A DNA stretch of 64,000 nucleotides, taken from NCBI GenBank assembly GCA_903871935.1, contig CAIQIQ010000023.1:34790-98789 (forward strand). Reading direction: 5' to 3'. Shown here piece after piece: positions 7,381-15,740 of this stretch. Made by a program: the position numbers and the translations under genes. Under the pieces are notes generated by a model, which saw only the letters and a list, made by a program, of their open reading frames with translations, was not told where the DNA came from and ran no database searches. The DNA is from an uncultured Phycisphaerales bacterium (GTDB taxonomy: Bacteria; Planctomycetota; Phycisphaerae; Tepidisphaerales; Tepidisphaeraceae). How positions within the stretch are numbered: position 1 is the first letter of the stretch; the number at the start of each line of letters is the position of its first letter.

Positions 7381-9210
7381 ATGTCGACCGAACTGCTGCT
7401 AAGCTGCGACAACCTCGCCAAGGCCTATGGGCCGCGGACGCTCTTTGCTGGCGTGAGTTTCTCCCTGTTCGAAGGTGAACGCACCGGCCTGATCGGTCCC
7501 AATGGCGCTGGCAAAAGCACCCTGATGAAAATCCTCTGCGGCCAGGAGCACGCCGATACCGGCCAGATCGTCATGCAGCGTGGCCTGCGCATGGCCTACG
7601 TGCCCCAGGAAGACACCTTCCCCGAAGCCGCCACCATCCAGAGCGTTCTGGAGGGTGCCATCGGCGGCGAACACCTCCCCCAGCGCGAGCAACTGGCCCA
7701 AGTCTCCATCACCGCTGGCACAGTGGGCTTCACGGACCGCAACCAACTTGCCTCCACCCTTTCGGGTGGTTGGCGCAAGCGCCTCGCCATCGCCCGCAGC
7801 CTGATCCAGAAGCCCGATCTGCTCCTGCTCGACGAGCCGACCAACCACCTCGATGTCGACGGCATCGAATGGCTGGAAGACTACCTCTCGCAAGCCAGTT
7901 TCGGTTTCCTGGTCGTCACCCACGACCGCTACTTCCTAGAAAACGCCACCAACCGTGTCATCGAACTGAATCAGGCCTTCCCCGGCAGCGTCTTCAGCAT
8001 GAACTGCGCCTACAGCCAATTCCTTGAGAAGCGTGAGGAGTTCCTCGAAGCCCAGCGCAGCGAACAGGCTTCCCTCGCCGGCCGGGTGCGCCGGGAGATC
8101 GAATGGCTCAAGCGCGGCGCCAAGGCCCGCACGACTAAAGCCCGCGGCCGAATCCAACAGGCGCAGGCGATGATCGCCGATCTCGCCGACCTCCGTGCCC
8201 GCAACTCGGCCGGACAGGCCATCAGCGTCGACTTCACCGCGACCGGCCGCCAGACGCGCAAGCTCGTTGCCGCAAAACAGATCGGCAAATCGATGAACGA
8301 GCGCAAGCTCTTTGACAACCTCGATTTTGTCCTCGCCCCAGGCGCCAAACTGGGCATCGTCGGCCCCAACGGCAGCGGCAAAACCACGCTGTTGCGCCTG
8401 ATAACCGGCGAACTGGCTCCCGATGCCGGCGCCATTGTCCGCGCTGATGCCCTCCGCATCGTCTACTTCCAGCAATACCGCGATGCCCTCGACCGCAACC
8501 AGCCACTCCGCCGCGCCTTAGGCCCCACCGGCGACCTGGTCGTCTACCAGGACCGGCCGATCCATATCTCCGGCTGGGCCCAGCGATTCCTCTTCCGCAA
8601 GGACCAACTCGATCTGCCCGTAGGCGAGTTGTCAGGCGGCGAGCGCGCCCGCGTGCTGATCGCGCAGCTCATGCTCCGCCCCGCCGATGTGCTGATCCTC
8701 GATGAGCCAACCAACGATCTGGATATCCCATCGCTGGAGGTGCTGGAAGAAAGCCTGGACGAGTTCCCCGGCGCAGTAGTGCTGGTCACCCACGACCGCT
8801 ACATGATCGACCGCATGTGCTCACAACTGGTCGGCCTCGACGGCCTGGGTGGCGTCGGCATCTATGCCGATCTGAGCCAGTGGGAAAGCGCTGTGGATCG
8901 TGCTCGCGAAACGCACCGTCAGGCCGAGGTCCAACGCAAGCAGGACACCGCGGCCAGGCCGCAGCCGGGCCATGCCTCCAAGCCGCAGAAGAAGCGCTTC
9001 ACCTGGAACGAACAGCGCGAGTGGGAAACCATCGAGCAGCGCATCGCCGATACCGAGACCACCGTCCAGGCCTGCCGTCTGGAGATGGAAGACCCGGCCA
9101 TCCTCGCCGATCACAAGAAACTCGCTGAAGTCTGCGCCCGCATGGACGAAGCCCAGCAAACCGTTCACAAACTCTACGCCCGCTGGGAAGAGCTCGACCA
9201 GAAGCAGTAG
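7381..9210 (+). CDS. uup: ABC-F family ATPase, Uup-type
   Basis: Seen: 609 aa from the ATG at 7381, where homology to the first ABC domain begins (LLLSCDNLAKAYGPRTLF). Two ABC domains: Walker A GPNGAGKST and GPNGSGKTT, signatures LSGGWRKR and LSGGERAR, Walker B LLLLDEPTNHLD and VLILDEPTNDLD. The inter-domain linker carries EIEWLKRGAKARTTKARGRI, typical of Uup. The C-terminus is a charged coiled coil (KKRFTWNEQREWETIEQRI). Known: ABC-F proteins lack membrane domains and act on ribosomes; Uup also binds branched DNA and affects transposon excision. Inferred: Uup branch, from the linker and the C-terminal coil. No clear Shine-Dalgarno precedes the start. It converges on alr with a 3-bp gap. Confidence 0.88.
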   Translation: MSTELLLSCDNLAKAYGPRTLFAGVSFSLFEGERTGLIGPNGAGKSTLMKILCGQEHADTGQIVMQRGLRMAYVPQEDTFPEAATIQSVLEGAIGGEHLPQREQLAQVSITAGTVGFTDRNQLASTLSGGWRKRLAIARSLIQKPDLLLLDEPTNHLDVDGIEWLEDYLSQASFGFLVVTHDRYFLENATNRVIELNQAFPGSVFSMNCAYSQFLEKREEFLEAQRSEQASLAGRVRREIEWLKRGAKARTTKARGRIQQAQAMIADLADLRARNSAGQAISVDFTATGRQTRKLVAAKQIGKSMNERKLFDNLDFVLAPGAKLGIVGPNGSGKTTLLRLITGELAPDAGAIVRADALRIVYFQQYRDALDRNQPLRRALGPTGDLVVYQDRPIHISGWAQRFLFRKDQLDLPVGELSGGERARVLIAQLMLRPADVLILDEPTNDLDIPSLEVLEESLDEFPGAVVLVTHDRYMIDRMCSQLVGLDGLGGVGIYADLSQWESAVDRARETHRQAEVQRKQDTAARPQPGHASKPQKKRFTWNEQREWETIEQRIADTETTVQACRLEMEDPAILADHKKLAEVCARMDEAQQTVHKLYARWEELDQKQ

Positions 9211-9213
9211 ATA

Positions 9214-10428
9214 TCACTGCGGCGTCGTCTCGGCATCCTCCAGCTTCGGCTCCCCCACCGCCACGCGATGGATGCGTGAACTGATCCGGCAAAAAACCTC
9301 GTAGGGAATTGTGTCGCCAAGCATGGCCAGGTGATACACGCTCGCCGGCGAGCGCGGATCATCATCCATGATGACCACCTCATCGCCGGGATTCACATCC
9401 GTGATATCAGTGACATCCACCATGGTCATGTCCATGCTCACCTGCCCCACAACCGGCGCGGGTTTGCCGCCGATCATCATGCAGGCCTTGTTTGACCAAG
9501 TGCGGGAATAGCCATCCGCATAGCCCACCGGCACCAGAGCCAGGCGTGAATTGCGCTGAGCCTTCCATGTCTGACCGTAGCCCACGCCGACGCCTGCGCC
9601 GATATCTTTAATCATCAGGATGTTCGCAGTCCACTTCATCACCGGCCGAAGATTCAGCTTTGGCTCACAAATGCAGGAAGGAGCAATGCCATACAACCCG
9701 AGCCCCGGCCGCACCATATCCAAGTGCGTGTCAGGATTATTGAACACCGCGCCGGAGTTCGCCACATGGCGAACGATATTCATCCCATGACGGCGTATGG
9801 CGGACGTGAGCGGATCAGTAATATATGAAAACAGCTCAAACTGCTCGCCCGTGAAACTGCCAGCGTGATCTTCAGAGCATGCGAAGTGGGTGCACAAGCC
9901 GAACAGCCGCAGTGAAACATGCCGGCTCAGCCGCTTCACCAGCTCGCCGAACTGCTCCTGAGGAACGCCCGAGCGGCTCATGCCAGTGTCCACCATCACC
10001 TGCACATAGGCCCGCATCTGCAGGTTCATCGCAATCCGGGCGATGTCATCGGCGGCCGACCCGGAACAGATAGTCAGGATCCACTGCTTCCTGATCGCCT
10101 CTTCGATCTGCTCCCTCTGCCGGCCGACAAACGCGTTCTCCACCGGCCGCAGCACCATGATCGGCACCGCCACCTCCTCCAATGCCATCGCTTCATCGAT
10201 ATTGGCAGCCGCCAACAGATTGCATGGCGGAGAACCCATCTCATCGAGGGGATAGTTGCAGAGGGTATCGACGACGATCGAGGCTCCGTGGCCATAGGCA
10301 TCGGCCTTGATCACGGCACACACTGACACGTCCGCGCCGACAACTCGCCGGATCACTCGCGCGTTATGCAAGAGTGCTTCACGGTTGATCAGTACTCGCG
10401 GCTCTCCCGCGTTCGACCTCGCATCCAT
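9214..10428 (-). CDS. alr: Alanine racemase
   Basis: Seen: 404 aa. The N-terminal PLP barrel has VCAVIKADAYGHG, with Lys41 as the PLP-binding and catalytic base. The C-terminal domain has GVGYGQTWKAQRNSRLALVP, with the catalytic Tyr in the GVGYG loop, then PVGYADGYSR and QVSMDMTMVDVTD. Known: interconverts L- and D-alanine for peptidoglycan precursors. Length and motifs are normal for the family, and the N-terminus is about ten residues longer than in many homologues (MDARSNAGEPR). It is divergent from osmC. Confidence 0.93.
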   Translation of the reverse strand: MDARSNAGEPRVLINREALLHNARVIRRVVGADVSVCAVIKADAYGHGASIVVDTLCNYPLDEMGSPPCNLLAAANIDEAMALEEVAVPIMVLRPVENAFVGRQREQIEEAIRKQWILTICSGSAADDIARIAMNLQMRAYVQVMVDTGMSRSGVPQEQFGELVKRLSRHVSLRLFGLCTHFACSEDHAGSFTGEQFELFSYITDPLTSAIRRHGMNIVRHVANSGAVFNNPDTHLDMVRPGLGLYGIAPSCICEPKLNLRPVMKWTANILMIKDIGAGVGVGYGQTWKAQRNSRLALVPVGYADGYSRTWSNKACMMIGGKPAPVVGQVSMDMTMVDVTDITDVNPGDEVVIMDDDPRSPASVYHLAMLGDTIPYEVFCRISSRIHRVAVGEPKLEDAETTPQ

Positions 10429-10539
10429 GCTGGTCCTGCTCCTTCTACAATCCGTTCGTTGTGGACTATAGTATACAAACTCATCCGTCAGTTAGAAACT
10501 AAATAGCTGAGGCTGAATCCATAGGAGGACTGCAGAACC

Positions 10540-10947
10540 ATGGTTGAGATCACGATCCGATATGAAGGTGACCTGCGCTGTGTGGCGACGCACGGTCCCA
10601 GCGGCACGGTGATGCAAACCGACGCCCCGGTCGACAACATGGGCAAGGGCGAAAGCTTCTCCCCAACCGATCTCGTCGCCACCGCCTTGGGAACCTGCAT
10701 CCTTACCATCCTGGGGATCGTATCCCAACGGTCGGGCATCCCCATCGCCGGGGCAACGATCAAAGTGACCAAGGATATGACCGCTCAGCCACCCCGGCGG
10801 ATCGCCCGCTTGGGCGTAACCGTTAACATCCCCCAGAAACTGACGTATGAGCAGAAACAGCGCCTGATCAACGCCGCCGACACCTGCCCGGTCAAAAAGA
10901 GCCTCCATTCCGAGATCGAAGTGCCAATGCAATGGAACTGGGGATAG
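10540..10947 (+). CDS. OsmC family peroxiredoxin-like protein
   Basis: Seen: 135 aa. The OsmC fold pattern is present: VEITIRYEGDLRCVATHGPS, then FSPTDLVATALGTCILTILGIV with the first redox Cys, and INAADTCPVKKSLHSEIEV with the second. Known: these two Cys positions reduce organic hydroperoxides in OsmC/Ohr. The SPTDLVATALGTC motif matches the YhfA-like OsmC branch more than Ohr. Inferred: thiol peroxidase or related reductase. The ATG is preceded by GGAGGACTGCAGAACC, so a Shine-Dalgarno is present, though 10 bp away. Confidence 0.82.
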   Translation: MVEITIRYEGDLRCVATHGPSGTVMQTDAPVDNMGKGESFSPTDLVATALGTCILTILGIVSQRSGIPIAGATIKVTKDMTAQPPRRIARLGVTVNIPQKLTYEQKQRLINAADTCPVKKSLHSEIEVPMQWNWG

Positions 10948-11001
10948 CCGAAGCGCATAGCTTGCCTTTCAGGCGAAAAAGCCGTAGGTTTGATAGCATC
11001 T

Positions 11002-11088
11002 GGAGAGGTGGCCGAGTGGCTGAAGGCGACGGTTTGCTAAACCGTTGTGGGGGAAACCTCACCGCAGGTTCGAATCCTGTCCTCTCCG
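11002..11088 (+). tRNA. tRNA-Ser (anticodon GCU)
   Basis: Seen: a complete cloverleaf. Acceptor GGAGAGG (11002-11008) pairs with CCTCTCC (11081-11087), with discriminator G. The anticodon stem is ACGGT/ACCGT with loop TTGCTAA and anticodon GCT at 11036-11038. A long class II variable arm (GTGGGGGAAACCTCACC) and a T loop GTTCGAATC follow. CCA is not encoded. It reads AGC and AGU serine codons. An upstream TTGCCT and a TAGGTT 17 bp later may be its promoter. Confidence 0.96.
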
Positions 11089-11096
11089 CTGACTGT

Positions 11097-11125
11097 AAAG
11101 GCATGGTTCAAAAAACCGTGCCTTT
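11097..11125 (+). terminator. Hairpin after tRNA-Ser
   Basis: A 12-bp stem AAAGGCATGGTT / AACCGTGCCTTT with one G-T pair and a 5-nt A-rich loop, 8 bp after the tRNA. The U tract is poor (CAGCCGTTTT), so it may be a partial terminator or a processing signal. Confidence 0.55.
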
Positions 11126-11311
11126 CAGCCGTTTTGGAGCACTTGCCGCCCGGCAGGTGCCGATAGCCCCCAAATGGTCCCAAGCACTTGAGGCCGCTCT
11201 ATCTGGGGCATTCCTCTCCCTGCCTTTCTCCCTCCCGCGGCAGGTTCTCTTGTCAATTGCGTGGATTCCTCCAGATTTTGGACGCGCCGTACCAATGCGA
11301 AGGGACAACGC

Positions 11312-11323
11312 TGACCGGGGAAA
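11312..11323 (-). repeat. Eroded CRISPR repeat fragment at the trailer end
   Basis: TGACCGGGGAAA matches 12 bases of the CRISPR repeat. It is followed by exactly 34 bp before the first recognisable repeat, the same as the spacer length in the array. It therefore looks like a decayed distal repeat with its spacer (11324-11357). Confidence 0.5.
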
Positions 11324-11357
11324 CACTGACGCACTCGCCTGCTGCGGAAACGTGACG

Positions 11358-11965
11358 GTTTCAATCCGTCCCGGTCGTCAGCAATGACCGGGGAAATCGC
11401 ATCTCACCGATGCGCGTTGCGAGTTCGGCCTGTTTCAATCCGCCCCGGTCATGGATGACCGGGGAAATCTGATAGCCCGCGCAACCATTTGCGATGCCGT
11501 CTGGTTTCAATCCGCCCCGGTCATGGATGACCGGGGAAATCGCATTTCACCGATCCTCCCGGCCAGTTCGGCCTGTTTCAATCCGCCCCGGTCATGGATG
11601 ACCGGGGAAATAACGCATCACGGCCCGGGGTTGCTCCGCATTTGTGTTTCAATCCGCCCCGGTCATGGATGACCGGGGAAATCGGACAGACGTTCGGACT
11701 GTTGCCCCAGGAGATGGTTTCAATCCGCCCCGGTCATGGATGACCGGGGAAATGGCTTCTCGCCGGTCTCCACACCATGCAGAATCGGTTTCAATCCGCC
11801 CCGGTCATGGATGACCGGGGAAATGTGCCAGCGTCGTGGCCCGACATACGCCAGCGCGTTTCAATCCGCCCCGGTCATGGATGACCGGGGAAATCAGTTC
11901 CCAGTGACGTGAGCGTCAGCGTGTTGTCGTTTCAATCCGCCCCGGTCATGGATGACCGGGGAAAT
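11358..11965 (-). CRISPR. Type I-C CRISPR array, 9 repeats and 8 spacers
   Basis: Seen: eight identical 37-bp repeats start at 11432, 11504, 11575, 11646, 11717, 11788, 11858 and 11929. A degenerate 40-bp repeat lies at 11358-11397. Spacers are 33-35 bp. Read on the minus strand the repeat is ATTT, then a 9-bp stem CCCCGGTCA/TGACCGGGG with loop TCCA, then the 11-nt tail CGGATTGAAAC. Known: in type I-C, Cas5c cuts at the base of the stem and leaves an 11-nt 5' handle, which fits this tail. The cas operon is on the same strand to the right, so the leader is on the right and the degenerate repeat is at the distal end, where decay is normal. Confidence 0.98.
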
Positions 11966-12194
11966 GGCCCACTCTTAACTCCATATCCCGCAGATTCCGG
12001 CGCGGGCAAAGCCGCGAACATCCGTTCTGGCACCGTTCATCAACGGGTTGTCCATCAACCACCTTCATCGTATCTCTTCACTTGTCAAAGAACTGCATCT
12101 CTCCGCGAAACCCCCGTCCGCTCGCGTGCGCACGAGGTTCGCGGCCACCACGGGACCAGCAACTCCTGGTCTTCAGCGATGTCATAATCCAGGC
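11966..12194 (-). promoter_or_regulatory. CRISPR leader region
   Basis: The 229 bp between the cas7 stop and the first repeat carry the leader on the minus strand. It contains GCAGTTCTTTGACAAG (12096-12081), about 117 bp before the array. This resembles both a BoxA antitermination element (consensus TGCTCTTTAACA) and a TTGACA -35 box; no -10 box is found at normal spacing. A 6-bp inverted repeat GACCAG-N6-CTGGTC (12154-12171) lies 24 bp after cas7 and may be a weak terminator. There is no room for cas4, cas1 or cas2, and no fragment of them is visible. Confidence 0.6.
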
Positions 12195-13151
12195 CTATGA
12201 CCAGGGGAACATGTCAGCAGCAATCTGCGCCGAGGTCAGATCTCGATATGTAACTCCCGCCGGGATGGCATCCAGCACCTGAATCTGCGGCTTGTATTCC
12301 TCAAAGGTTCGAGGCGCGGCTTCACGCCCCAGCGGCTTGGTGACGATCTTATCAAACAGTACGTGCGCTGGCGCTTCGCCCAAGGCAGTGGCGTGCTGGA
12401 ACACATGCAATCCACGAATACACATCAGCCCGCGCGCGGCCGAGCGATCGAAGTCAAACATGCGCTGGATCGCCTGGAAGAACAGCGACAGGTCGGCGTA
12501 GCTAAAGCCTGTGTCCTTCGCGAGCATCGGGTTGATGAATCCGTGGCCGCGATAGAGGGCGTAGGGCACGGTAGCCTTGCGGCCGATTGTGCCAGTCAGA
12601 AATCCATCCGCCTTCGTCTGCTTTTCAGCGTCCTGGACAGTTGTAACGCTCTTGCGCGTGATCGCGGATTCCATGGGGATGATCGGATCGAGAGAACGTG
12701 CGAATGTTATCTGCGCCGGGCCACGCACCTGTCCGCAGTTGAAATCACCGGTCGATAACACTGCACCAAACGCACGAAGATCATAGTAGTTTGCGAGCAG
12801 CCACTTCTTGGCCTTCTCGGATTCGGTCGCCTTGTCTTTGCCTTTAAGTTCCTTGAACGCGACCTTGTCAACGCCAGCGCCATCAAACCCACCCTCAATC
12901 AGAGTGTTGAGAATGCGTTTCTCATAGACCGCATCCTGCGTCTGGAAGAACAGTTCACTCCCCGGCTTTGCACCTGCCAGAGCGGCCACGGCGTTGCGAA
13001 TCTTCCGCTTGATGCAGACGTCGGTGACGAACCCTTGCAGCGACTGTGGATCGGTGCGAGGCAGATTGCCCGCGTCCGGGTCACCGTTGGGGTTGCCATC
13101 GGTCACATCGAATAGGAACACGAAGTCATAACGACGGTCAACGTAGCTCAT
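12195..13151 (-). CDS. cas7: Type I-C Cascade backbone protein Cas7 (Csd2)
   Basis: Seen: 318 aa beginning YDFVFLFDVTDGNPNGDPDA, the hallmark start of Csd2/Cas7c. LPRTDPQSLQGFVTDVCIKRKIRN and the later FARSLDPIIPMESAITR follow. Known: Cas7 coats the crRNA spacer as a filament within the I-C Cascade. Length is normal for the family. It is the last gene of the operon, 54 bp after cas8c. In most I-C loci cas4-cas1-cas2 come next; here the leader and array follow directly. Confidence 0.95.
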   Translation of the reverse strand: MSYVDRRYDFVFLFDVTDGNPNGDPDAGNLPRTDPQSLQGFVTDVCIKRKIRNAVAALAGAKPGSELFFQTQDAVYEKRILNTLIEGGFDGAGVDKVAFKELKGKDKATESEKAKKWLLANYYDLRAFGAVLSTGDFNCGQVRGPAQITFARSLDPIIPMESAITRKSVTTVQDAEKQTKADGFLTGTIGRKATVPYALYRGHGFINPMLAKDTGFSYADLSLFFQAIQRMFDFDRSAARGLMCIRGLHVFQHATALGEAPAHVLFDKIVTKPLGREAAPRTFEEYKPQIQVLDAIPAGVTYRDLTSAQIAADMFPWS

Positions 13152-13205
13152 ACGATTCTCCTTCTTGTTCAGAGTTCTGAAAGCCCAAAGCTGGGATAAC
13201 GATGA

Positions 13206-14939
13206 TCATTCTTTTTCCCCGCCGCCCTTGCCCTTGCGGTACGCAGCTCGCTGGTGATAGAAGCCAAGGGCAAACTGCCCCTGTTCGGATAACGCAAGCA
13301 GGCTGGGGAACGTCTTAATGCGGAGGCAAAGCGATTCAATGTCTTTCTGCAGATTGACCGCCATGCCGGGCTTGTCGCTCTGCAGTTTGCCCAAGTGCTG
13401 CTGGGCGGATTTGAATAGCCTCGGAAATACCAAGCCCGGCGAGGTGCTGGCCGTGCCGTAGAAACGATCGACGACATTGGCATTCACATCGCCCAGCGCG
13501 CCCCACTGCAAGCGTTCAAACACCGCCATCAGACGCCCACACACATACGCCGGCATAACACACGCCTCATTCAGTGCATCACTCATCTCGAATCCCTTCC
13601 GGTTAAGTACCAGTTTGATCAACGCAAGCCGCGTCGCCCTGAATCCACCATCGCCCTCTGCGGCCAGCCGGCGCACGCACGCCGCCAGGACGTTGTCGGG
13701 CAAAGCAAGCCGTTTGAGTGCCGCGTCCATCAACTGCGACGGCAGATTGGGCGATACCGCATCCGAATCGAGCGCCGTCGAGATGGCCAACTGCCACAGT
13801 GGGAACACACTCACGGTCTCCTTGCCCCATGGATCAACGATCCGCAAGTCGGCAAACCACGCGGCCAAGTTTGACCGCACCTCCCCCAGTGGCGCTTCCA
13901 GATAGTCGCGCACCACGACCCGCGCCGAATTGCCTGACAGAGACAAGCAGTAGAAGGCATTGTGATCCAGCACGGTGGATTGATGCCCTTCCTTCATGCT
14001 GTCCAGGAGCTTGGCCACCAAAGCCGGGTCAGTACCATCAATGCATGCGAACACATCATCCAGGTCGCATTTGTCCCGTGTCCAGAAGAGGAAGAGCGCG
14101 TTTCCTATGCCGACTCGGCTCCGATGCAACTTCTGTTGGATCAGCGATGCCAGCGCCCGCGTATACCCTTCGGCGGCGCGATACCCAATCGACGCATTCG
14201 CGGCCGCGTCAAGCCCATAGCTGAGAAAGGCGTCCTTGTCATTGGATACGACACTTACACCCGAAGCCATGCCGCCAGGAATGGTTGGCAATCTCGGATG
14301 CGTCGTCGCCAGCGGGCCATATTCTCCTGTGATCTGACAGACGCCCTGTGGGCCATCTTCCTGTCGTTGCTGATCGAATTTGGCGTAAAAGAGACGCCAC
14401 CAAGCGCGCACCGGCTCGCGATCCAGAATCGTCACGCCCTGGTCAGGATGCCAGGCAAATGTACACCGGTCGCCGGGATCAGGCGTCAAGGCGTCGAGGT
14501 CCGTCTTGATCTTTCTCGCCAGATCGCCGTCCGTGGAAATGGCGACGCCGAACGATGCCACCGCCTTTAAGGCAGAATCGCCAGAATCGGCCGCAGCCTT
14601 GGTCATCTGTTGCCAGAACGTCTTGCGGCTGTTGACGCTCTTGCCCTCATCGCTCACGGGCAGCACGCGCGCCAGAGTATCGGCGAAATAGCGAGCGAAA
14701 CCCGCATTTGCCGGAGCTCCGTGTGGCTTGGCGATCAATAACTCCTTGCCCCTGTCCGGCTCGATCTTCGGATGGCCTTTCTTGGTTGGTCTGGTGATCT
14801 CGCCACGACGTTCCTCAATTCCGAGGTACTCACCCTCGCCGCCGACTTTGACAATATAGGGCACTGGCACGGATTCAAAAGCCAGATCGTCCAGCAGCCG
14901 TTCCCGTACTGCCAATTCATACAATCGCTTGAGTATCAT
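13206..14939 (-). CDS. cas8c: Type I-C Cascade large subunit Cas8c (Csd1)
   Basis: Seen: 577 aa from the ATG at 14939, which overlaps the TGA of cas5c as ATGA, so the two are translationally coupled. It opens MILKRLYELAVRE, and has a middle region with LFYAKFDQQRQEDGPQGVCQITGEYGPLATTHP that matches Csd1. The C-terminus has FPRLFKSAQQHLGKL and FALGFYHQRAAYRKGKG. Known: Cas8c recognises the PAM and recruits Cas3; its gene also contains an internal start that yields Cas11c in characterised I-C systems. Methionines exist in the last third, but I cannot tell which would start Cas11c. Confidence 0.93.
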   Translation of the reverse strand: MILKRLYELAVRERLLDDLAFESVPVPYIVKVGGEGEYLGIEERRGEITRPTKKGHPKIEPDRGKELLIAKPHGAPANAGFARYFADTLARVLPVSDEGKSVNSRKTFWQQMTKAAADSGDSALKAVASFGVAISTDGDLARKIKTDLDALTPDPGDRCTFAWHPDQGVTILDREPVRAWWRLFYAKFDQQRQEDGPQGVCQITGEYGPLATTHPRLPTIPGGMASGVSVVSNDKDAFLSYGLDAAANASIGYRAAEGYTRALASLIQQKLHRSRVGIGNALFLFWTRDKCDLDDVFACIDGTDPALVAKLLDSMKEGHQSTVLDHNAFYCLSLSGNSARVVVRDYLEAPLGEVRSNLAAWFADLRIVDPWGKETVSVFPLWQLAISTALDSDAVSPNLPSQLMDAALKRLALPDNVLAACVRRLAAEGDGGFRATRLALIKLVLNRKGFEMSDALNEACVMPAYVCGRLMAVFERLQWGALGDVNANVVDRFYGTASTSPGLVFPRLFKSAQQHLGKLQSDKPGMAVNLQKDIESLCLRIKTFPSLLALSEQGQFALGFYHQRAAYRKGKGGGEKE

Positions 14940-15724
14940 CGCTCCCCCTCCCATCCATGAATCTTCACAGGAGCTTCGCCATTGAGTCCGCCATCGACCG
15001 TGTCGCAGTGCAAGGTGCCTTTGATGAGCGATGCAGTGAAGAAGCCCGGACGATTCTCGCCATTGGGGCCATAGCGGATGTCGTAGAGCATCAGTCCCAA
15101 ACCTTCGGACCAGTCCATGGGCTGCTCAGTCCCATCAACTGGAGCGAAATCGCAGGCGAACTCACGACAACCCAGGTACGGCCGATGGAAGCACTGGCCC
15201 TTCTCTACACGACGAACGAACATCTCGCGGTATTTGATCGGTGGGTCCTGTGCGTCGAAACCGTCCATGTGAACACTGGCGTCGATGCGATACGCCACAT
15301 TCTGTAGCAGCAGCGTATTCCGCTGTGTGCGGTTTTGCCCGCCGGCGCTCTCCCGCCCTGCGGAATCCACCAGGTAAGGCTCCGCCGTCCCTGGTTCCTT
15401 CATCCAGCCCATTACTGTTCGTGGGGGAATCTTCCCCTGTACCTCATTGCGACGAACGCTCGCAAGCTGCGGTCGGTCCGGGGCTTTTCCGTTGAGCCAC
15501 CAAGGCTTTAGAGCGGTGATGCGTCGAATGTGCCAGTGGAAGGCCGGCACCAGTTCGCCGCTTGTTGGGTCCGTCTTCTTCTTGAAGAGTATGGCATCCA
15601 ACACGCCTCTTGCGGCCGATGGCGTCATGATCGGATAGCTCATCCGTTCCACCTTCAGTTCCGGCCGCGTGAAGCAGGCGTAGTCGCCCCACACTTTCAT
15701 CGATACTACATGGTTTTCAGGCAT
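14936..15724 (-). CDS. cas5c: Type I-C pre-crRNA endonuclease and Cascade subunit Cas5c
   Basis: Seen: 262 aa from the ATG at 15724, preceded by AGAGAGGATTGAT, a good Shine-Dalgarno. A frame reaching 15796 would overlap cas3 and is not needed. Motifs: SMKVWGDYACFTRPELKVER and YPIMTPSAARGVLDAI match Cas5 type I-C. Later come MFVRRVEKGQCFHRPYLGCREF and the C-terminal GLMLYDI. Known: unlike other type I Cas5 proteins, Cas5c cuts pre-crRNA at the repeat stem (it replaces Cas6) and stays on the 5' handle. It sits 16 bp after cas3. Confidence 0.94.
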   Translation of the reverse strand: MPENHVVSMKVWGDYACFTRPELKVERMSYPIMTPSAARGVLDAILFKKKTDPTSGELVPAFHWHIRRITALKPWWLNGKAPDRPQLASVRRNEVQGKIPPRTVMGWMKEPGTAEPYLVDSAGRESAGGQNRTQRNTLLLQNVAYRIDASVHMDGFDAQDPPIKYREMFVRRVEKGQCFHRPYLGCREFACDFAPVDGTEQPMDWSEGLGLMLYDIRYGPNGENRPGFFTASLIKGTLHCDTVDGGLNGEAPVKIHGWEGER

Positions 15725-15740
15725 ATCAATCCTCTCTTGC

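Noticed and set aside
11966..12194. Remnants of cas4, cas1 or cas2
   Set aside because: No frame over 60 codons on the minus strand and no recognisable Cas motif in 229 bp.
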